From the NCBI GenBank assembly GCA_009763385.1, contig CM019831.1:84045845-84109844 (forward strand): a stretch of DNA of 64,000 nt. The letters are read 5' to 3'. Position 1 is the stretch's first letter. Every line of letters starts with the position of its first letter. Under the pieces are notes generated by a model that saw only the letters and a list, made by a program, of their open reading frames with translations, did not search any database and had not been told where the DNA came from. The DNA comes from Coix lacryma-jobi var. lacryma-jobi (Eukaryota; Streptophyta; Magnoliopsida; Poales; Poaceae). This document shows positions 55,630 through 64,000 of the stretch, in pieces. Position numbers and translations under genes: made by a program.

Positions 55630-58600
55630 CTAAAAGGGGAAACATACACCAAGCTCACCTCTCAACCTAGCAAAAGTTGATTGGTCTAAAGGCTTGGTAA
55701 AAATATCAGCCAACTGATGATGAGTATCGACATGGTGGAGGTCGATATCACCCTTCTCATAATGGTCTCGCAAGAAATGAAAGCGCACATCAATGTGTTT
55801 GTTCTTGGAGTGCAGCACGGGGTTCTTAGCAACGCTAATAGCACTCGTGTTGTCACAAAGCAAAGGAACGCAAGAAAAGCTCAGACCAAAATCACGCAAA
55901 GTGGCCATCATCCAAAGCAATTGAGAACAGCAGCTAGCCGCACCAACATACTCAGCCTCCGTGGTAGATTGGGCGACACTAGACTGCTTGCGAGAAGACC
56001 ACGATACAAGAGAAGAACCAATAAACTGACAAGTCCCAGAAGTGGAATTGCGATCAAGTCGGCAACTAGCAAAATCGGCATTAGAATAACCGCAAAGGGA
56101 AAGGGTGGAGGAAGCAGAATACCAAATCCCAAACTCAGGTGTGAAGCATAAGTACCTCATAATGCGCATGATCGCCTGACGGTGAGAGGTGCGTGGCGAC
56201 GATTGAAATCGCGTGCAAAGACACACCGCGAACTGGATGTCCGGGCGTGTCGCCGTCAGGTACAGCAGCGACCCGATCATACTCCGGTACTCCTTCTGGT
56301 ACACTGCTTCTGCATCCTTGTCCGCATCCAGGGTCGTCGTGGTCGACAAGGGTGTTGGAAGAGGCTTAGCCTCACCCATATCGAATTTCTTCAGGATATC
56401 CTTGGTATACTTACCCTGGTGCACAAACGTTCCCTCTCTAGATTGCTTGATTTGCAACCCAAGGAAAAACGTCAACTCGCCCATCATGCTCATCTCAAAC
56501 TCCCTGCTCATAGTGTCTGCAAACTTGGCAACCAAAGCATGAGAAGAACCACCGAAAATGATATCATCAATGTTGATGCTCCTTAAACACCTATTTCACC
56601 ATCAACATTTTACCCTAAAATTCACCAAAAAGGCATGAAATGTAGTCAAATAGGTTTCAAACTAACCGAATTCCACATGTCCATAGATTTTGATTTGAAT
56701 GCAGGATTTGAACCAAATTTGGATATTTGAACCACCAAAGGCCAAGCCCACTCAGCAGGGCCCAATTGGGCCTCAGGGGGGTGGCGCCCGCCACCCCTAG
56801 GTGGCGCCCGCCACTTGAGTTGGACCAAATCCAGTCCCAGCCACGTCACTGATCCGTGTGACCTCCCCAAGGCCAATTCCTGGCCCTTGGTCACTAGGTC
56901 GGTTGAATCGGACGGCTCGGGAGGCGGGTCACGCGGATCGTGCCCTGGATTGGACAAGAGGCGCTTAGGGTTTGAGCCACCGACCTAACCACCGCCTTGG
57001 AGGACCCCCTGGATGCCCTCGGTTGAATGGCAGTTCAATCGGAAAGGTTAGGGGTGGTGGCCGCCACCTGACTCAGCCCTTGGTCGGCTGCCTCCCCCCT
57101 ATAAGTAACCCCCTCACTCCACAAGGCTATAAATACCCCCCTGGAGGCGTCACTTCATTGGAAGGAAGCAAGGAAGGAAAGGAAGCAAAGAAAGCAAGGC
57201 TAGAGCTAGAGAGCTAAGAGCTTAGGGTTTAGCCAAGCTTAGACAAGTAGGTAGCTAGTAGAGCAAGGCATCCTTGCCTCATTGCCCTCGCGGAAGCGCT
57301 GCTCAAGGCTTAGCTCAAGAGTAGAAGCGTGCGAGTGATCGGTCCTGGAGCTAGGAAGAGTCTTCCTTCATCTCCAGTTTAGGTTTTGCTCTTGTTACTC
57401 AAGCACTTTACTATATTCTAGTTCATCATTTCAAGTATTACTTTATTCTACTTACCAGTATTGAGTAGTATACTTGATTGATTGCTTGAGTGCCTAGCTA
57501 TCCTATAGTTCAATTCACTTAGCCATAGTAGTTAATCTCTAGTGTGCTTAGTGTTTGATCTTTGCCAATAGGTTGCTTAGTTAGTTTAGTGTTTATCTTT
57601 TTATGTCAAGTATTGGCTCTGACGTCCGCAAGGGTGTCTCTATTCTAGGCCAGGATAGAGATAGTTAGAATATAATTAGGCGTGGTGCTGAGTTATAGAC
57701 TTACCTTCAGATACGGCTGGACCCCTGGATAGCTGTGGTAGCAAGCAGGTGGTGACAGCCCTGTGCGCCTTGAATTCCACCACGTAGTTGGCCCAGTTTA
57801 ATAGTAAGGCTAGTTGTGCTAGCGTTCAACCTAAGTCAGAGGTAAAGGCTAGTACGCCTCGGTACTTGACAAGATAGGAATAAAACTATACTTAACTTGG
57901 TTGTTTATTTGGCATTTGCCTATCTTGCTTCGTAGTTATCTAGTAGTTGTTATTATTTATTAGTTAGTTATATTAGTTATCCTTAGTTATCTTTTCCCCC
58001 GATCTATCTATCCATCCACTTTACCTTAACCATTCATTTCATCCTTACCTATCCACCCATATATTCTTTCTAGCCTTTCATCTCCTCTCTTCTCTTCTCT
58101 CCTTTTCCCTTTCTTATTCTTTGACTCTCATCCCCTCCTTGACTCGACTCATCACCACCCTAGCCTTCCTTTGGGATCAAATAAATCGACACCTGGTACT
58201 CCCAGGCGAAGTGCTACTACGATAGTTCTATGCGCTTGCAGAATCTCCTCTAGGTAGATTGCAATCTCTCTAGCTAGCTCCTACTAGTGTCGAGATTGAC
58301 AACCCCATTTGACATTAGTAGATAGCTGCTTTAGCTTCACTCCTTTAGGTATAGTGACTGGACTTGCTACAAGCATTTTTGGCGCCGTTGCCAGGGGTAG
58401 ATTCCATAGTCTACTCCTAGTCACGACGTTGGCAAGTGTCAACAAGCATTTCTGGGCCGTTACCGGGGATAGTTGTCTAGCTCTATCATTAGTAAAGTTA
58501 TGAACTACCAACAATCCACGTAAATCTGGACCAAGAGAGTGTCATTGCCTTGCTTGAGGAGAAAAAGCGTTTTATCCACACATCCCATTTTAAAACCCTT

Positions 58601-60778
58601 AGCAAGCAAAAAGGTTTTCAACCTATCACACCAGGCTCTAGGGGCTTGTTTCAAACCATACAAAGCTTTGTGAAGTTTAAAAAGATGGTTTGGAAACTTG
58701 GGATTTTCGAAACCGGGAGGTTGTTTCACATACTTCTCTTCTTCTATGTAGCCATTTAAGAAGGCACTCTTGACATCCATTTGAAAAAGTTTAAACCCTT
58801 TGGATGCAGCAAAAGCCAACAGTATCCTAATAGCCTCCAAACGAGCTACAGGAGCAAAAGTCTCCTCATAGTCTATCCCCTCCTTCTGACTATACCCCTG
58901 GGCTACAAGTCTGGCCTTGTTTCTCACAACATGGCCATCCTCTCCTTGTTTGTTTTTGAAAACCCATTTTGTACCAATAGGGTGACACTCAGGAGGAGGT
59001 GGAACCAAAACCCAAACCCGATTTCTTTCAAAATTTTCTAACTCCTCATGCATGGCATTGACCCAATCTGGATCAGATAAAGCGTGTCCAACATCTCGGG
59101 GTTCAAAATCAGCAACAAATGCAGAATGAGCAAAGTGAGGGATTTGTTGTGACCTTGACCGAGTGACGCCGATGCTGCCGATCATCTGTTGAGGCGGGTG
59201 TTGGCGCTGAATGTGTCGTGGTGCCTCCCGAATTGAAGAAACCTCCCCCTCAACAGCAGCTGGTGCCTCCTCGGGTATAAAAGGTACTGCTCGAGGTGGC
59301 GGATCCCACGGCCACCAAGTAGTCGACGAAGAGGGGTTGGAGCCATGAGTCGTCGTAGTAGAAGCCGATGCTTGCGGCACAGCAGGTGGAGGTGGTGCTG
59401 GATCATCCATCCCTTCAGCACCCTCGTCCTCGTCATCAAAAAGAGGCTCACCAACCTCATGATCACCTGCACGCTCAAAAGAAGAAGAAGGACAAACCAT
59501 GGTCTCATCGAAGGTGACATCTGATGTCTCCATGACTCGGTTAGTATCAAGGTTAAGTACACGATATGCGCGAGTATGAGTGCCATAGCCCAAAAATACA
59601 CCATCAGAGGAATGAGACTCAAACTTGTCCAAGCTGCCTTTCTTGAGTATAAAACAATGGCAACCAAAAACTCTAAAATAACTCACTTTGGGCTGTTTTC
59701 CAAAACGCAACTCATAAGAAGTCTTTTTTAAGAAAACTCGGAGAAAAATGCGATTGGAAATATAGCATGCAGTGTTCATAGCTTCGGCCCAATATCGCCT
59801 AGGAGTCCTATGCTCATGGAGCGTCGTCCTGGACATCTCTACAAGGGTTCGATTCTTCCTCTCTACAACACCACTTTGTGGCGGTGTGTAGGGGGAAGAA
59901 AACTGATGCTCTAAACCCAAAGAGTTACAAAACTTCTCAAAATCCGAATTCTTAAATTCAGAACCATTATCACTCTGAATTACTCGCATTGAGTTCATAG
60001 GGAACTCATTCTGAAGACGCAAAATCATATTACGAGCAAAGGAGAAAGTCTCAGTTTTCTCTGCTAAAAAGAAAACCCACAAATATCTCGAAAAATCGTC
60101 AACAGCAACAAGAACGTACCACTTCCCCCCAACCGAGCTCACCCGAGCCGGACCAATGAGGTCCATGTGCAAAAGCTCTACAGGGCGCTTAGTCATGACC
60201 TGAGTCACTGGATGGTGGGGAGCAGCTACCATCTTCCTATGTCTACAAGAATGGCAAACAAGATCCTTCTCCATGGACAACTTGGGCAATCCTCGGATTA
60301 GGCCAAGTGAGCTAAGTCTTGCTAGCAAGTCGAAGCTCAGGTGACCGAGTCTCCTATGCCACTTCCAAAGAACAGAGGAGGAAGGTCCAGCCAAAAGACA
60401 ATGAGAAATTCCAAACGATTCCGAGAAATTCGCACGAAAGACTTTTCCAAAGGGCGAAATCAAACATACAAGATTGCCCTGAGGATGCAAAATGTGACTG
60501 AGATTTGGTTTAAAACGAATCTCATAGTCAGCATCGAAAAGTTGCAAAACAGAAAGAAGGTTAAAATGCAAGTTAGAAACAAGAGCAACATCACGCAACA
60601 CAAAGTGCTTATTAACTCGCACGGACCCACGAGACAATACCTTACCTTTGCTATTGTCGCCGAAGGTGATAAACTCCTTTTCGGCAATAGGACTGAGAAT
60701 GGAGAACCACTTGGAGTTTCCGGTCATGTGCCTCGAGCACCCGAAATCCACCAACCAAACGTTCTGCAATCGTTTTAC
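55630..60778 (-). CDS. pol: C5 Sirevirus pol, open except for the G6 solo LTR insertion
   Basis: Two open blocks, 60778-58514 and 56570-55630, are one reading frame split by G6. Protease motif is [16 protein letters not shown] instead of DSG, as in C2. GAG_pre-integrase finger (H-H-C-C, about 60360-60240). Integrase DD35E present ([23 protein letters not shown]). Linker. RT with [11 protein letters not shown] and YVDD, where the insertion falls. RNase H reads NADFASCR for the usual DADFAGCR, a change at a probable catalytic Asp. Ends GVCFPF at 55630. The first codon follows the proposed acceptor at 60779; the codon just upstream in this frame is TAG, so pol could join Gag only by splicing or readthrough. 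The lack of other breaks marks it as recent, although disrupted. Confidence 0.88.
56566..56570. other. Target-site duplication of G6 (left copy)
   Basis: ATCAA here and ATCCA at 58514-58518; the uninterrupted sequence in other copies reads ATCCACG. One change since insertion. Confidence 0.8.
56571..58513 (+). mobile_element. G6 solo LTR (1.94 kb) inside C5 RT
   Basis: Complete G-family LTR, TGTTGATGCT to CTACCAACA, plus orientation, with no interior. TATA CTATAAATA at 57127-57135. GGTGGCG-CC-CGCCACC palindromes near 56780-56815. Inside its 3' part are two PBS-like units (near 58377 and 58455), which proves that these lie within the LTR and not in the interior. It splits the YVDD of C5 reverse transcriptase. 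Confidence 0.92.
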
Positions 60779-61517
60779 CTACATCAATAAAAAGACATAG
60801 GGTGAGCATACGGTCCAACACTAAGGTTAGTGAAGTAGGAAGAATACCAGTGTTGGGCCGGGTGCTCAAAAGAACGGTTAGTAGCAAAACCATTCCTACC
60901 ACGCCTACGGGGAAAGCGATCACCACGTATAGGACAACGTGGTCCGCTAAGGGAAGAGCGTCCATCGCGATACTCAAAACGCGGTGGGGGAAAACGCTTA
61001 ACAGCAAAGCCACCACCACAGGGTCCATAGCCACCAAAATCTAGCTCCCACCGGGTACGACCTCCTTGCTGCCTAGGCCTAGGAACTTGAGGCATGGGAC
61101 CTCTAGGCCTAGCAACACGCCTCTGAACATTCGGCACATGCACATCATGGAAAGGATGGTACATGTCCGTGTTGTTCATCTCCTTGGCACGACACTCCTC
61201 TCTCTTGCGCCGAAAGCAAAACTCACTCAAGTGTCCATCTCTCCCACAATGCTAACAATGGTACCTCACCGCTCTCAAAGAGGTTGTTGGTACTCACGGT
61301 AGTGAGTGTGGATCACTTTGCCCTTTTGTGGCATAAGCTCCTCCTGGGTAGGTGGCATTGTGTCTAGCTTGTTCTTGAGGTGGTTGGGCTTGGGAGACCA
61401 CACTTGTTTCTTGGGTGGAGCTCTCGGAGGTTCCTCATACACTCCATCTTTGGTGTTAGGCTTGAGAGGCTCTTTGGGTGGAATCTTAGTAAGTTTGGGA
61501 GTAGTGGTGGAGTTCGG
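60779..61517 (-). pseudogene. C5 extended-Gag C-terminus with second CCHC (end of proposed intron)
   Basis: Acceptor CTCACC...TTTTTATTGATGTAG|GTAAAA ends at 60779. The coding part upstream ends MSFY-TGA at 60784-60786 and contains the CCHC knuckle CxHCGRDGHLSEFC near 61240. Here the second position of the knuckle is a TAG (about 61252) where C2 has GAG. An RG/P-rich and aromatic region follows. Before it comes the proline/lysine linker (PPRAPPKKQ), cut at 61517 by G7. The protein agrees with C2 at most positions. Confidence 0.78.
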
Positions 61518-63393
61518 TGTTGGTAGTTCTTAACTTCACTAAAGATAGAGCTAGGCAACTACCCCCGGTAACGGCCCAGAAATGCTTGTTGACACTGCTA
61601 ATGTCGTTACTAGGAGTAGACTATGGAATCTATCCCTGGCAACGACGCCATAAATGCTTGTAGCAAGTCCAGTCACTATACCTAAAGGAGTGAAGCTAAA
61701 GCAGCTATCTACTAATGTCAAATGGGGATGTCAATCCTGACACTAGTAGAAGCTAGCTAGAGAGATTGCAATCTACCTAGAGGAGATTCTGCAAGCGCAC
61801 AGAACTATCATAGTAGCACTTCGCCTGGGAGTACTAGGTGTCGATTTATTTGATCCCAAAGGAAGGCTAGGGTGGTGTATGAGTCGAGTCAAGGAGGGGA
61901 TGAGAGTCGAAGAATAAGAAAGGGAAAAGGAGAGAAGAGAAGAGAGGAGATGAAAGGCTAGAAAGAATTTATGAGTGGATAGGTAAGGATGAAATGAATG
62001 GTTAAGGTAAGGTGGATAGACAGGTAGATAGGGGGAATAAGATAACTAAGGATAAGTAATATAACTAACTAATAACTAATAACTACTCCTAGATAACTAC
62101 GAAGAAAGGTAGGCAAATGCCAAATAAGCAACCAAGTTAAGTATAGTTTTATTCCTATCTTGTCAAGTACCGAGGCGTACTAGCCTTTACCACTGACTTA
62201 GGTTGAACGCTAGCACAACGAGCCTTACTGTTAAACTAGACCAACTACGTGGTGGAATTCAAGGCGCACAGGGCTGTCACCACCTGCTTGCTACCACAAC
62301 TATCCGGGGGTCTAGCCGTATCTGAAGGTAAGTCTATAACTAAGCACTACGCCTAATTATATTCTATCTATCTCTATCCTGGCCTAGAATAGAGACACCC
62401 TTGCGAACGTCAGAGCAAATACTTGACTTAATAAGATAAACACTAAACTAACTAAGCAACCTATTGGCAAAGATCAAACACTATGCACACTAGAGATTAA
62501 CTACTATGGCTAAGTGAATTGAACTGTAGGATAGCTAGGTACTCAAGCAATCAATCAAGTATACTACTCAATACTGGTAAGTAGAATAAAGTAATAGTTG
62601 AAATGATGAACTTGAATATAGTAAAGTGCTTGAGTTACAAGAGCAAAACCTAAACCGGAGATGAAGGAAGACTCTTCCCAATTCCAGGACCGATTACTCG
62701 CACGCTTCTACTCTTGAGCTAAGCCTTGAGCAGCGCTTCAGCGAGGGCAATGAGGCAAGGATGCCTTGCTCTACTAGCAACCTACTTGCCTAAGCTTGGC
62801 TAAATTCTAAGCCATTAGCTCTCTAGCTTTAGCCTTGCTTTCTTTCCATTCCTTGCTTTCCTTGCTTGAAATAATGTGACGCCTCCAGGGGGGTATTTAT
62901 AGTAGAGAGGTGGAGTAGGGGCTACTCCACCGCCACATCATCGATCCGCGTGATGATGGATGAGAGCCCTTGGATCATAACCTCCTTCAGATCAATTGTG
63001 GAGAAGAATTAAGCATGTGCTTCTTTAATTCAACATGTGCTTCTTTGCATGGCGGCATGAATGATCCACGCCACTCCCTCCTGAGCCCTCCGATGCCACC
63101 GACCTAGTGACCAAGGGCTGAGATTTGGCCCTGGGGTGGTCACACGGATCAGTCACATGGCAGGGGAGAAGTTTGGGCGCCACCCCACTAGGGCCCAAAT
63201 GGGCCCTGGTGAGTGGGCTCGGCCCCTGGTGGGTCCATTCTCCAAATTTGGTCCAAATCCTGCATTCAAATAAAAATCTATGGACATGTGGAATTTGGTT
63301 AGTTTGAAACCTATTTGACTACTTTTCATGCCTTTTTGGTGAATTTTTGGGTAAAATGTTGATGGTAAAACAAGAGTTTAAGGACCATCAACA
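61518..63393 (-). mobile_element. G7 solo LTR (1.88 kb) in C5, with target duplication
   Basis: Minus orientation G-family LTR, TGTTGATGGT (63393) to CTACCAACA (61518). Flanked by TTCGG at 61513-61517 and 63394-63398, identical. The terminal hairpin arms are TGTTGATGGT/ACCATCAACA, both changed relative to G1 yet still complementary. Open frames inside are spurious. Confidence 0.93.
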
Positions 63394-64000
63394 TTCGGCT
63401 TCTCACTCGGGTTAAGACCACTAAACTCTCCAACCTTGCCAAAAGAAGAAGCGCACTAAACACCCTGAGCAAAACCTACACCTGGACCTCCAGCAGCACG
63501 TCTGAATTGGGCAATCATCATCCCAAGCTGCGGCTCACCACTAGACACCCATGACAAGATGGTCTGAAGGTATGTGTTTTCCTCCTCGGTTTGCATCTTG
63601 TCTTGTTGCACATTTGCAATCTCCATCTCCAAACCCTCACACAAAGCGCACCTAGACACACAAGTGCAACCCGAGTTGGCCTTCTCAAGAGACACAATCT
63701 TGGCATTCTTCTCTGCCAACTTGGATTGCAAGCCTGCACAGGACTTGCACGCACCAAGCACTGAAGATCTAGCTTTAAGCTCATCCACCTCTCCAACCAA
63801 CACAGCATACTTACTTCTCAAAGTGAGAAGGTCAGTCATGTGTGTGGTGCACATCTCGCACTCACTCTCCTCAGAAACAACCACGGTGGACTTAGGAAAC
63901 TCAAGCTCCTTCACCGTATCCTCCCACTTCTGCCTAAACTCCTTCCGCTCTCTAGCAGCACGCCTAAGCAGCTTGTCCCGACTAAGAAGGGCGGCAGTAA
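63394..64000 (-). pseudogene. gag: C5 extended Gag, coiled-coil part, cut by window edge
   Basis: Minus-strand continuation of the proposed intron coding region: KSTVVVSEESECEMC, KARSSVLGACKSC, CVSRCALCEGLEMEI, EEENTYLQTILSW. This is a heptad-rich protein with regular C-x2-C pairs, in one frame down to a TAG at 63458-63456 (GAG in C2). No frameshift where C2 has one. The proposed 5' splice site should lie about 50 bp past 64000, by comparison with C2. Confidence 0.8.

Overview
The window is nested LTR-retrotransposon DNA from a plant nuclear genome, most likely a grass (inferred from the dense Sirevirus/Athila nesting, GACCGGACGC-type LTR repeats and a Cassandra LTR). No host protein gene, tRNA gene or true rRNA gene was recognised. 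Nearly every stretch can be assigned to one of three groups. (i) Ty1/copia Sireviruses, copies C1-C8, have a tRNA-iMet primer site, a long 3' non-coding tail with several polypurine tracts, and LTRs of about 1.9-2.35 kb. (ii) An Athila-like Ty3/gypsy family, copies G1, G3, G4, G6 and G7, has a tRNA-Asp primer site, LTRs of about 1.9 kb with TGTTG...CAACA ends, and coding capacity for gag-protease only. (iii) Single elements: a second Ty3 element (G2), a Ty3 gag fragment (T1) and a Cassandra LTR carrying a 5S rRNA-derived Pol III promoter.

Layout: 1-3487 G1 (minus), inserted in C1. 3488-10080 C1 pol, tail and 3' LTR (plus), inserted in the tail of C2. 10081-16850 C2 tail, pol, gag, primer site and LTR stub (minus). 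16923-18454 C3 pol fragment (minus). 18455-24008 G2 (plus), holding Cassandra at 22675-22954. 24009-31792 G3 (plus, both LTRs). 31793-39776 C4 (plus). 39777-42275 C6 3' end. 42276-43225 C7 tail and start of its LTR. 43226-49196 C8 (minus, decayed). 49197-51030 truncated G4 LTR. 51051-52115 T1 gag. 52116-64000 C5 (minus), the youngest-looking Sirevirus, interrupted by solo LTRs G6 (56571-58513) and G7 (61518-63393), each with a 5-bp target duplication.

The most interesting signal is in the Sireviruses. C2, C3 and C5 carry, between Gag and protease, a segment that encodes an extended Gag C-terminus (coiled coil, second CCHC knuckle) and ends in a stop codon inside a good 3' splice site. C2 also shows the 5' splice site. 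C4 lacks exactly this segment (1377 bp in C2): its junction is CAG|GTAAAACG, the expected spliced product, and it places gag and pol in one frame. I propose that retention gives full-length Gag and splicing gives Gag-Pol, and that C4 descends from a reverse-transcribed spliced RNA.

The second theme is structure. The Sirevirus U3 region, the Sirevirus tail before the polypurine tract, and the G3 tail all carry tandem hairpins whose loops are constant while the stems change on both arms together. The third theme is LTR growth: G-family LTRs contain internal copies of their own primer-binding site, and G3 carries a fresh 115-bp duplication of LTR end plus primer site that could be an intermediate.
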